DNA of 42,488 nucleotides, from IMG/VR virus record IMGVR_UViG_3300032323_001008, positions 1-42,488 of that record; one strand, given 5' to 3'. Shown here one piece after another: positions 23,468 through 30,797 of this stretch (position 1 is its first letter; each line of letters opens with the position of its first letter). The notes beneath the pieces are model-generated. The model worked only from the letters and a program-made list of their open reading frames with translations. It searched no databases and was not told the DNA's origin. Origin of the DNA: a virus. A program made the position numbers and the translations under genes.

Positions 23468-24110
23468 TGATTCCGCCATCTTTTCTCTAAGTGAGAATGG
23501 TATTGATGCGCTGACATCCTCTGATGACAACTCCATGAGGATTTGGGGTCATCTAGACGGAGAATTTGAAGATGTAACACTCAATCTGCCATCTCTCAAG
23601 AAGCTGGATAAGGCACTTGACATGATTAAGGATGATGAGGTTGAATTTATCCTCAATTCCAACAATTTGGAGTATCGTGGAAGTAAAGTGAAGTTCACCT
23701 ATCACCTTTACGATGATGGTATTCTCACAAAACCCAAATTTTCCATTGAGAAGTTCAGAAGCCTTCAATTTTCCATTGAATTTGATTTTGATCGTAAGTT
23801 TCTAACGGAACTTATCAAGAATTCCACCATCACATCAACTGACAAGCTGTATATTTACACGGAGGATGATCATTTGGTGTGGAGTTTGTCCGATAAGACG
23901 GCGACCAACAGCGACAGCCTGACAATCATCGGATCGGAAGTGGATTTTGATATGAATCCTTTCATTGTGAAGGTGGATAATGTCAAAGTTCTGGCAACTA
24001 TGTCAAAGGATATCACCCTCAGAGCCAACAAAGAACCATCTCTGGTGAATATGGTGGCGAAGGATGGTAATCTCACACTGAATTACATTTTTTCATCACT
24101 CGTCGCTTAG
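23403..24110 (+). CDS. 45: sliding clamp gp45
   Basis: The 235-aa product fits the T4 trimeric clamp (228 aa). It has two repeated beta-alpha-beta domains; typical stretches include FSLSENGIDALTSSDDNSM early in domain 1, the ELI...T..D.LYIYTEDDHLVW part of domain 2, and a C-terminal strand pair ending LTLNYIFSS. The clamp tethers gp43 and also activates late transcription with gp55 and gp33. The clamp-loader genes 44 and 62, which follow 45 in T4, are not here. The start at 23403 overlaps the previous gene by 65 nt but is set by its own promoter. Confidence 0.9.
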   Translation: MRKIHLKRTEFQSLLKSLGKISDSAIFSLSENGIDALTSSDDNSMRIWGHLDGEFEDVTLNLPSLKKLDKALDMIKDDEVEFILNSNNLEYRGSKVKFTYHLYDDGILTKPKFSIEKFRSLQFSIEFDFDRKFLTELIKNSTITSTDKLYIYTEDDHLVWSLSDKTATNSDSLTIIGSEVDFDMNPFIVKVDNVKVLATMSKDITLRANKEPSLVNMVAKDGNLTLNYIFSSLVA

Positions 24111-24115
24111 AAATC

Positions 24116-24277
24116 ATGAAAAACACTAGAAAAATTCCTGATCGTGTGGTTATGTCAAGAAAGCCGTCCCCGTTTTCTAAATGTAAGATAAAATCAACAT
24201 TTTTAGATTCCACGGTAGAACAGCACATGGAGGATTTTAAAAAATTCATCAAAATTTCAAATGAAAAACAACATTAA
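24116..24277 (+). CDS. small basic 53-aa protein
   Basis: This 53-aa reading frame fills the space between gene 45 and the 24261 gene. It is Lys/Arg-rich with a single Cys. It starts 5 nt after the stop of 45 and overlaps the next gene by 17 nt. No ribosome-binding site is seen. Close packing and the absence of other frames across this stretch support it being real. No function assigned. Confidence 0.6.
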   Translation: MKNTRKIPDRVVMSRKPSPFSKCKIKSTFLDSTVEQHMEDFKKFIKISNEKQH

Positions 24278-24590
24278 AACACAGAGTTACTTCATCAAGA
24301 GGTTAAGGGACAGCGGATTTGTAACGATCAAGCTGTTTGACGCATATGGAGAAGCAGATCCTCGCAAGTGGTCAATCATGGTAGATCCATCGGGCGCATC
24401 CGTCCTTATCACATGCTATGTCAATAAAGAAACCTTGGGAGATGTGGTATTTGAGTTGAATGACGGGGGTAATAAGTTCCCCAAGAACTTCCATCTCAAG
24501 ACACAAAGCATGGAAATCATTGTCACCACTCTTATTGAACGTGGAATTTGCCAGAAGGATAAGGATTGCTCTTTTGAGAAAAAGGCTTAA
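24261..24590 (+). CDS. conserved-looking 109-aa phage protein
   Basis: The 109-aa product has an ordered alpha/beta look, with FIKRLRDSGF, an ADPRKWSIMVDP segment near residues 32-43, ITCYVNKE and an ELNDGGNKFPKNF segment. I have the impression of similar proteins near clamp genes in other marine T4-like phages, but no function is known to me. It probably shares a transcript with gene 45. A TTGCTC hexamer for the next promoter lies near its end. Confidence 0.68.
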   Translation: MKNNIKTQSYFIKRLRDSGFVTIKLFDAYGEADPRKWSIMVDPSGASVLITCYVNKETLGDVVFELNDGGNKFPKNFHLKTQSMEIIVTTLIERGICQKDKDCSFEKKA

Positions 24591-24593
24591 ATA
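24566..24593 (+). promoter_or_regulatory. promoter for the 24599 gene
   Basis: TTGCTC (24566-24571), 16 nt, TAAATA (24588-24593, its TAA being the upstream stop codon), then 5 nt to the ATG at 24599. Confidence 0.5.
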
Positions 24594-24598
24594 CTTTC

Positions 24599-24910
24599 AT
24601 GGCGAAGGATGATCCAAAGGAAAAACCAGAAGAAATTTTTGTGGATGATGAGGTTCGTGAGATTTTGAAAGAAGCTCTCAAATCAAAGTTACAAGAGAAA
24701 CGAGCATTGCCAAACAAAAAGGTATTGGCCTTAGCTCTAAAAGACTCCATTTCACAATTTCTTACATGTTTTCGTCTGGTTGGTTATGATCTTGATGGGA
24801 ATCCAATGGAAATGACAGTATCTCATAGCAAATTGGAGAAATCCGCACTGGATAACATGATTGTGGAGTCCTTTGGGGAATTCATGGCCGATAAAATGCA
24901 CGGAGAATGA
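24599..24910 (+). CDS. unknown 103-aa protein
   Basis: The 103-aa product is charged at the N-terminus and helical throughout, with a short hydrophobic core (LALALKDSISQFLTCF, about residues 42-57). It is not long enough to be a confident membrane segment. No known motif. It heads a group of four coupled genes that ends with primase 61, starting from a TAAATA promoter. Confidence 0.65.
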   Translation: MAKDDPKEKPEEIFVDDEVREILKEALKSKLQEKRALPNKKVLALALKDSISQFLTCFRLVGYDLDGNPMEMTVSHSKLEKSALDNMIVESFGEFMADKMHGE

Positions 24911-25125
24911 ATACATACAAGATCAAAATTCATAAAAATGATGAGATGTTCATTCCATATATCTCATATGGTGATGAGATAGTGATTATAACTCATATGT
25001 ATAACCATGGAGGGTTCGATCCTTTTGATAAATGTAAATCTCTTAAGATTTGGGATTCTCTAGACCATTATCAAGTTGCTGTTGAAGTGAGAAGGGGTGG
25101 TAAGATTATACTTGCAGAAAAATGA
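24907..25125 (+). CDS. unknown 72-aa protein
   Basis: The 72-aa product is probably a small beta-rich protein, with alternating hydrophobic residues and many Tyr, Ile and His. It overlaps both neighbours by 4 nt (ATGA junctions), so its translation is coupled to them. No family recognised. Confidence 0.62.
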   Translation: MNTYKIKIHKNDEMFIPYISYGDEIVIITHMYNHGGFDPFDKCKSLKIWDSLDHYQVAVEVRRGGKIILAEK

Positions 25126-25397
25126 TTAAGGAAATTGCAAATAAATTCTTCAAAAAAGAATCCCTAAAGGGTGGTGATGTCTATGCCGTCCAAGCTGGAG
25201 ATTATGTGGGGGAATTGTGGATTTATATGGAGTCTGATGATGACAATCATTATTTTTTAGCTCCAAATAAGGTTAATCGGGAAATTCCAAAGGAGAAATT
25301 TGACTTTGGAAAGGAACATGATATTATTGAATTCGTTGAAACAACTCCAAGAAATATCTTCAAAGTTCTCAAAGAACAATACTCAAAAAACGGATAA
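25122..25397 (+). CDS. unknown 91-aa protein
   Basis: The 91-aa product is an acidic alpha/beta protein with a GGDVYAVQAGDYVGELW stretch near residues 17-33 that looks like a small beta-barrel start (SH3-like or similar), which is a guess. It overlaps its upstream neighbour by 4 nt and the primase gene by about 80 nt in another frame. Confidence 0.62.
   Translation: MIKEIANKFFKKESLKGGDVYAVQAGDYVGELWIYMESDDDNHYFLAPNKVNREIPKEKFDFGKEHDIIEFVETTPRNIFKVLKEQYSKNG
25300..25327 (+). promoter_or_regulatory. possible promoter inside the start of primase 61
   Basis: TTGACT (25300-25305), 16 nt, TATTAT (25322-25327), then 8 nt to an in-frame TTG at 25336. If used, the primase would start there rather than at the ATG at 25318. 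Confidence 0.3.
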
Positions 25398-26430
25398 GGA
25401 CTTCACCCTACCGAGAGATTACACAATCTCTAAGTTCTATGAGTTCGGGTTTAAAGTTTCTCACCAGAAATCTTCGGACACGTATAACGGATGTTGCCCG
25501 ATTTGTAGAGAGGGGAAGAGTTGGGGGAGAAAAAAACGGGCATTCTATGTCCCTGATCAGGAATTGATCTATTGCCATAATTGTGGGTGGTCGTCCAAGC
25601 CCTACAAATGGATCAGGGAGGTGTCGGGCATGTCTGACAAGCAAGTGTGGGAAGAGGTTGATAAAGGCGATTTTGGAGTCATTGACGTTCTCAATTTGGA
25701 TGATGGAGTAAAAACCGAGAAGAAGATCTCATCTTTACCGGAAGATTCCATCAATTTGTTTGATCCTATTCAGGTTTCCCATTACAAAGACAATGATGTT
25801 GTCCAAAAGATGATGAGTTACATCAAATATCGGAGATTGGATACGGCAATCAATCGTCCCGATGCTTTTTATGTATCCTTGAAGGACTTCACACATAAAA
25901 ATCGACTCATCATTCCATTTAAGGATGATAATGGTAAGATCATCTTCTACCAATCTCGAAAAGTTGTGGATTGGGATGATAAAGATGGCTATATATCCAA
26001 AGTTGGGGGTGATAAATCGCTCTGTGGGATGGATAAGATAGATCCATCCATGGATAGTGTGTTCCTATTTGAAGGACCATTGGATTCTTTCTTCATCAAG
26101 AATGGTTTGGGACTTGGAGGAATTAATAAAGGCTCTGGATTTACCCATGTTCAGGAGGAACAATTGAAAGAACTTGAACTATTTGAGAAGATATGGTTTC
26201 TGGATAGCCAATGGCTTGATAAAACATCAAGAATCAAGACAGAAAAGCTCATTGATGAAGGAGCTAATATCTTTTTCTGGCCGGAAAATTATGGAAAACG
26301 ATTCAAGGATCTGAATCAGATGTGCATGGCTCTGAAAATAGATCAGATATCCCCCAAGTTTGTAAAAGAAAACACTAGCAGAGGGATTGCTGCTAGTGTT
26401 AAGTTAAAGATGATTAATGGGAAGATTTAG
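25318..26430 (+). CDS. 61: DNA primase gp61
   Basis: The 370-aa product is the T4-type primase that works with helicase gp41. Near the N-terminus it has a CPIC ... CHNC zinc-binding pair, used for template recognition, followed by FDP.. linker sequence and a Toprim core with FLFEGPLDS (the conserved Glu) near residues 250-258, a GLGLGG turn and a WFLDSQ segment (the D-x-D region). T4 gp61 is 342 aa. The start is uncertain: an ATG at 25318, a TTG at 25300 and a TTG at 25336 are all in frame before the zinc site. A perfect 11-bp hairpin lies near the 3' end of the gene. Confidence 0.88.
   Translation: MILLNSLKQLQEISSKFSKNNTQKTDKDFTLPRDYTISKFYEFGFKVSHQKSSDTYNGCCPICREGKSWGRKKRAFYVPDQELIYCHNCGWSSKPYKWIREVSGMSDKQVWEEVDKGDFGVIDVLNLDDGVKTEKKISSLPEDSINLFDPIQVSHYKDNDVVQKMMSYIKYRRLDTAINRPDAFYVSLKDFTHKNRLIIPFKDDNGKIIFYQSRKVVDWDDKDGYISKVGGDKSLCGMDKIDPSMDSVFLFEGPLDSFFIKNGLGLGGINKGSGFTHVQEEQLKELELFEKIWFLDSQWLDKTSRIKTEKLIDEGANIFFWPENYGKRFKDLNQMCMALKIDQISPKFVKENTSRGIAASVKLKMINGKI
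26371..26400 (-). terminator. intrinsic terminator of the 26432 leftward gene
   Basis: A perfect 11-bp stem (AACACTAGCAG, 8-nt loop, complement) is followed on the minus strand by TTCTTTTAC. It starts 31 nt past the leftward stop codon and lies inside the 3' end of gene 61. No T-tract follows on the plus strand. Confidence 0.65.
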
Positions 26431-26431
26431 G

Positions 26432-26851
26432 TCAGACGTTGCGGAGTGAGGGCAGCGAACTCTGGGCCTTAAATCCGAGCAATGATTGATGAAGAGAGGC
26501 TAAATCAGATGCAACACGCGCAATCTTGGTTTGTTGTGATTGCTTCACTTTATCTAGAATGGTGTCAGGAGTAGCCTTGGCAAGCTTTGATTGCATGGAA
26601 TTAGGATCATCACTGTTTAGAGATGTTAGGAATTGATCAATTTGGGAGATCCATCCATCAAGAGTTTGAACTTCCTGTTGATTGCGACGATTGATTGCAT
26701 CCCCCACTTCATCAAATTCACCAGTAGCATCCATATCAAGATCAAAGTCCTCACCAGAGACACCATCATCAAGGGAAGCTTCCATGGCTTGACGCTCAAG
26801 CTCGGGATTTTCACGAAGCAATTTCAGAAATTGATTTTTAAACTTTTCCAT
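26432..26851 (-). CDS. leftward acidic protein of unknown function
   Basis: The 139-aa product has a helical, charged N-terminus, an acidic middle (residues about 28-50, rich in Asp) and a helical Gln/Ser-rich C-terminal half. It looks like an extended helical bundle; chaperone or scaffold-like roles are imaginable but unsupported. It has a CTAAATA box 6 nt before the ATG and a strong terminator after it, so it is a self-contained leftward unit. It is divergent from baseplate gene 6. Confidence 0.75.
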   Translation of the reverse strand: MEKFKNQFLKLLRENPELERQAMEASLDDGVSGEDFDLDMDATGEFDEVGDAINRRNQQEVQTLDGWISQIDQFLTSLNSDDPNSMQSKLAKATPDTILDKVKQSQQTKIARVASDLASLHQSLLGFKAQSSLPSLRNV

Positions 26852-26857
26852 ATACCT

Positions 26858-26864
26858 TATTTAG
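26858..26864 (-). promoter_or_regulatory. late-type box for the 26432 leftward gene
   Basis: Minus-strand CTAAATA, 6 nt, ATG at 26851. It faces the rightward TTAAATA at 26874-26880 in a nearly symmetric 35-nt divergent region. Confidence 0.6.
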
Positions 26865-26873
26865 ATGCGAGCG

Positions 26874-26880
26874 TTAAATA
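26874..26880 (+). promoter_or_regulatory. late-type box for baseplate gene 6
   Basis: TTAAATA, 6 nt, ATG at 26887. There is no TTGAC-type -35 at 16 nt upstream. Confidence 0.6.
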
Positions 26881-26886
26881 ATCCTG

Positions 26887-28689
26887 ATGACAGGTAACGA
26901 AAACATAGAATATAATCTACCTACGGACGCATATGTAAATTTTGATGCTGTTTCCCTCAAGAATTTCATCATTCAGAGGCTAAACGAGAACCCAAAATTC
27001 ACCGATCAGAATTATGAAGGTAGTAACTTGTCATCCCTGATTGACATCATCGCATTCAGCTATCATGTCCTGTTGTTTTACCTAAACCAGACATCAACGG
27101 AAAGCCAATTCTCCCAAGCATCCATCTATGAGAATATGAACCGGATCGTCAACCTTGTGGGATACAAACCAACGGGGAAACAGACATCCATCGCTTCCAT
27201 GAAGTGTGTTGCAGACTCCTCTCTTCCCGTTGACAGCTATTATCTGAGAAAATATAGTTATTTTCTGGTGGATAATATCCAATATACCATCAATAATGAC
27301 TTTTTCTTTGAAAAGCAAACCACAGAGGATGAGGAAATTGAGAGTATTGGGGATAATCTAATCCTTTATCAAGGAACCATCGGAGAATATCCCATCTATG
27401 AAGCTGAAGGTGTCGATTTTGAGACAATTCCTGTTGTCATTGAGTCCACTGGCACTCGTTTCATCTCCCACGGCGGAATTACCGTTTATGTGAAAGAACA
27501 AGCCTCCAACAAGTGGTATGAATATCAGGAAGCGGAGAACCTATTCCTCACTACCCAAACATCAAGGGTGTATGATCTCCGTTTGAATGAAAACAGTCAT
27601 TATGAAGTGAAATTTGGTAATGATGTCTTTGGAAAACGCCTCAAAGAGGGGGATGAAGTGGCCATCTATTACATTTTGAGTGATGGTGAAAGAGGTGTCA
27701 TCAGCAAGAATGCCATCAATGGCAATAAGCTGTTTAACTTTAATAGTAGTCGATTCACACAAATCTATAATGATGTAAATGCTGATAATACATCATCTAA
27801 TATTGATCTTACCAACAATTCTCTTCTCACATTCTCTAATGAATTGAAATCCACTCCGATTGGTGATGCGGAAACGGTGGAAGACATGCGAAAGAATGTT
27901 CCTCTCGCTGTGAGTTCGCAGCTTAGACTGGTTACATTACAGGATTACGAGTCATTCATCGCGAAAAATCTTGCAAGCGTGGTTAATTCCGTGAAAGTCG
28001 TGGATAATAAGAAATTCATGGAAGAATATATCCAATATTTCTATGATATTTGTGTAGATCCCAATAAGGTGAATAGAGTCTTGATAAATCAGGTGAATTT
28101 TGCGGATTCCTGCGATTTCAACAACGTAAATCTATTTGTTGTACCATTCTTCTCCATCACGGAAGACGGAGATTACCCAAATTTCCTCACAGATGCTCTG
28201 AAAAACCTTATCATTGACACGATTGGCGATAAAAAGATGATTGGACATGAGATTGTCCCCCGCGATCCTGTTTATATGGCATTTGATATTGGTTTTTCCG
28301 ACAATACAAACGATTTGGCGACAATACAGCAATCCAAATTGGTTATCACACGCGACACCAACAACAAAATCAGTCGAGAGCGTATCAGAAATTCGGTTCA
28401 AACCACAATCAAGAATTTTTTTGATACTACGAAAATCAAGATTGGGGATAGATTGGATCTCACACAACTAAATTCATCTATATTGGCAATTGATGGGGTT
28501 GATAATATCAAAACCGTTAATACGATTACGGGAGATACATACAATGGTATCTCTTTTGTCTCATGGAATCCGGTATTTGAAGCTTCGGATATATCAATCG
28601 TGGATCAAAACGTCACATTATCATATTTCAAGTATCCATATTTCGCAAATCCTCAAGCATTAACCAATAAAATTGAAATTTCCGATTAA
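26887..28689 (+). CDS. 6: baseplate wedge protein gp6
   Basis: The 600-aa product is the main wedge subunit of a T4-type contractile-tail baseplate (gp6/gpJ family; T4 gp6 is 660 aa). The N-terminal signature is clear: NPKFTDQNYEGSNLSSL..I near residues 35-56, then a YLNQTSTES segment and IYENMNRIVNLVGYKPTG (about 80-97), which is strongly conserved in this family. The C-terminal half contains the typical beta-rich IDEVDN-like ending, here AIDGVDNIKTV. It is the first rightward gene after the divergent late promoters and heads a long structural operon. It ends by sharing one base with the next start codon. Confidence 0.92.
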   Translation: MTGNENIEYNLPTDAYVNFDAVSLKNFIIQRLNENPKFTDQNYEGSNLSSLIDIIAFSYHVLLFYLNQTSTESQFSQASIYENMNRIVNLVGYKPTGKQTSIASMKCVADSSLPVDSYYLRKYSYFLVDNIQYTINNDFFFEKQTTEDEEIESIGDNLILYQGTIGEYPIYEAEGVDFETIPVVIESTGTRFISHGGITVYVKEQASNKWYEYQEAENLFLTTQTSRVYDLRLNENSHYEVKFGNDVFGKRLKEGDEVAIYYILSDGERGVISKNAINGNKLFNFNSSRFTQIYNDVNADNTSSNIDLTNNSLLTFSNELKSTPIGDAETVEDMRKNVPLAVSSQLRLVTLQDYESFIAKNLASVVNSVKVVDNKKFMEEYIQYFYDICVDPNKVNRVLINQVNFADSCDFNNVNLFVVPFFSITEDGDYPNFLTDALKNLIIDTIGDKKMIGHEIVPRDPVYMAFDIGFSDNTNDLATIQQSKLVITRDTNNKISRERIRNSVQTTIKNFFDTTKIKIGDRLDLTQLNSSILAIDGVDNIKTVNTITGDTYNGISFVSWNPVFEASDISIVDQNVTLSYFKYPYFANPQALTNKIEISD

Positions 28690-30788
28690 TGAGTGATACA
28701 CCAACAACCTTTGTAAATTTTACAGCGTTGGATTATAGGGGTGTAGAGTCCCTGAGTTCATATGCCCTAGAACAGACACCTATCACATTCATCCCCAAGA
28801 TACAAGAAGCTTATGGGAATCGTGTAATGTGGAACTTTGGTGATGGGACATCATCTTCGTCTTTGACAGCGATCAAAAGTTACGATTTTCCGGGAGAATA
28901 TGTGGTAAATCTTGTGGTTTATGATTGTTTTGATAACGCATTGTTCTCATCACAATCCAAGACGATCACAGTTTATGATTATATCCCTTATACTTTCCTC
29001 ATAAGGAATGAATTGCAGTATTATCTCCAACCCGACGCTGAATCATTTTATTTTTCACCATTGGCGGAGTTATATGCTTACGCGAGTCCATTGTCAGCTA
29101 CTCTATACAATGGTAAGATTAATGGAGCATTCCAAGTAACCGCATTTTATCCCCATTATCAACCAAAATCGGACATTTATGTGGATTTTCGTGATAGCGG
29201 TAGTCAAGATTACTTTGATATTAATGGTAGAAAGTATCCTCACCTATCAAAGACATTCGCAATCTACGAAGATGTTTATAATTATTCCCTTTCATCCATT
29301 CAATATGACGAAATTGATAAAATTGTTCCAGAAGTTGTCGGAATATATTCTAAGATAGAAAATTCCAACATCCAACTCTGTCTCAGTGGGGATGAAGGGG
29401 CATTCTTTGTTGGATTGTCGGGAACAAAAGATTTTTACATCAAGGAAGATACCGAAGATCAATTGATTTATCTGGATTTTTACTTTGATAGGAACAATTC
29501 ACATACGATTGACAAGAATATCAACCTAAACAACACAGGAATAACCTTATCGTGTGAAGTTTTCCCCAATATTCCCGATCATATCACTATCACCACCAAT
29601 GGATATGATGGGGAAGGAACCGCCATAAGCTCTTTCAACATACCGGAAATCAATTATAACAATGTCGCCATCCCGTTTGTGATTAAAATTAAGGATGAGG
29701 ACAATTTCACCATCAAGAATTTTCCAATAATTGATCAAGGGGATATCCAATTTGCGGTATTGTCGTCATCTTCCCCTGTATCCACGACATATTATGACAT
29801 ATCATCTCTGAATTCCACTCTATCAGGAGAGAATTTCGGATCATTCAGGGGTTATCTGAGATTCAAAAACCTTTCATCTAATCAAATTCTCAATAATTAT
29901 CAGTTAAGAGCCATCGTTTCAACGACGAGCAACCAATTAACATCATATTCTCTCACGGGATACTCAAATTCTTTCAAAATTTACCCCCAAGATTATTATG
30001 AGTTTTATAAGAACGGCGAAGATTATGATTTTAAGGAGACTTTGAAGGATTTACGCTTCCAAGAGTTCCTTTTGGATGATTCTCTTCTCTTTGACGACTT
30101 CCTTGGATCAGTATTTGGTGATTCCGAGTCAAGTTACGAGACATTGGGTAAGAAAATATACGAAAAAATTACCAATTTTGTCCAAAATCACTCAGATATT
30201 GATAGAAATGAGATATTCTCCCTCCTTTCCCAGATGGAAATGCTTGATGTGGAGCAAAACACTTACAATAGCAGTTTTATCCGCTACCCCGAACAGGTGA
30301 GACGTATCCTTAACATGGCATCCATAGCCAAAAACAAGATCACTGGTAGGGAAAATAAATTTGCGGAGGCATTTGCAAGAGGGGGTCAAAATCTTGGATC
30401 GGAAATCAACACCATTACCTATACAGTGAGCGCAGGATCGCCTCTGGTGGCGTTTGAGAGATTCAGTGGGGACTATACCCTACTGAACACGTTCCAGCCT
30501 GTGTCAGCGGCAGGAAGCTTTGTTTATCCTCTCTCTGCATATGCAAACACATGGGGTTGGCCACTGGTTCTGCCAAACCCATTCTCATTCACAGATATTG
30601 GGAAATATTACACTTTCTATGAGTATGTGAGTGGCTATGAGAACACCGTTTATGGTAGCAGCATTGATTTTGATAACACATTGACCACAATTCCTCTTAC
30701 CGCAACATCGTCTGAGTTGTTTGAGGGGGGTATATTTGAGAATATGTTGGTGGATAAATTTACTCATCTCCTGAAGCTCAATGCTTAA
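28689..30788 (+). CDS. PKD-domain baseplate/tail structural protein
   Basis: The 699-aa product begins with a PKD/Ig-like domain: WNFGDGTSS near residues 48-56, then a YDFPGEYVVNLVVYD strand pair near 65-79. The middle is beta-rich, with many Ser, Tyr, Asp and Asn. The C-terminal quarter has a helical region around residues 490-560. It is placed directly after gp6, where T4 has gp7 and gp8, so a wedge-associated role is likely, but direct similarity to gp7 or gp8 is not visible. PKD domains on tails often bind carbohydrate or stabilise contacts. Confidence 0.72.
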   Translation: MSDTPTTFVNFTALDYRGVESLSSYALEQTPITFIPKIQEAYGNRVMWNFGDGTSSSSLTAIKSYDFPGEYVVNLVVYDCFDNALFSSQSKTITVYDYIPYTFLIRNELQYYLQPDAESFYFSPLAELYAYASPLSATLYNGKINGAFQVTAFYPHYQPKSDIYVDFRDSGSQDYFDINGRKYPHLSKTFAIYEDVYNYSLSSIQYDEIDKIVPEVVGIYSKIENSNIQLCLSGDEGAFFVGLSGTKDFYIKEDTEDQLIYLDFYFDRNNSHTIDKNINLNNTGITLSCEVFPNIPDHITITTNGYDGEGTAISSFNIPEINYNNVAIPFVIKIKDEDNFTIKNFPIIDQGDIQFAVLSSSSPVSTTYYDISSLNSTLSGENFGSFRGYLRFKNLSSNQILNNYQLRAIVSTTSNQLTSYSLTGYSNSFKIYPQDYYEFYKNGEDYDFKETLKDLRFQEFLLDDSLLFDDFLGSVFGDSESSYETLGKKIYEKITNFVQNHSDIDRNEIFSLLSQMEMLDVEQNTYNSSFIRYPEQVRRILNMASIAKNKITGRENKFAEAFARGGQNLGSEINTITYTVSAGSPLVAFERFSGDYTLLNTFQPVSAAGSFVYPLSAYANTWGWPLVLPNPFSFTDIGKYYTFYEYVSGYENTVYGSSIDFDNTLTTIPLTATSSELFEGGIFENMLVDKFTHLLKLNA

Positions 30789-30791
30789 ATA
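30785..30791 (+). promoter_or_regulatory. late-type box for the 30798 gene
   Basis: TTAAATA (TAA is the upstream stop), 6 nt, ATG at 30798. No -35. Confidence 0.55.
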
Positions 30792-30797
30792 CCATCA

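Noticed and set aside
24111-24260. Non-coding gap after gene 45
   Set aside because: A 53-codon frame with a clean start and stop fills it, as expected in this tightly packed region.
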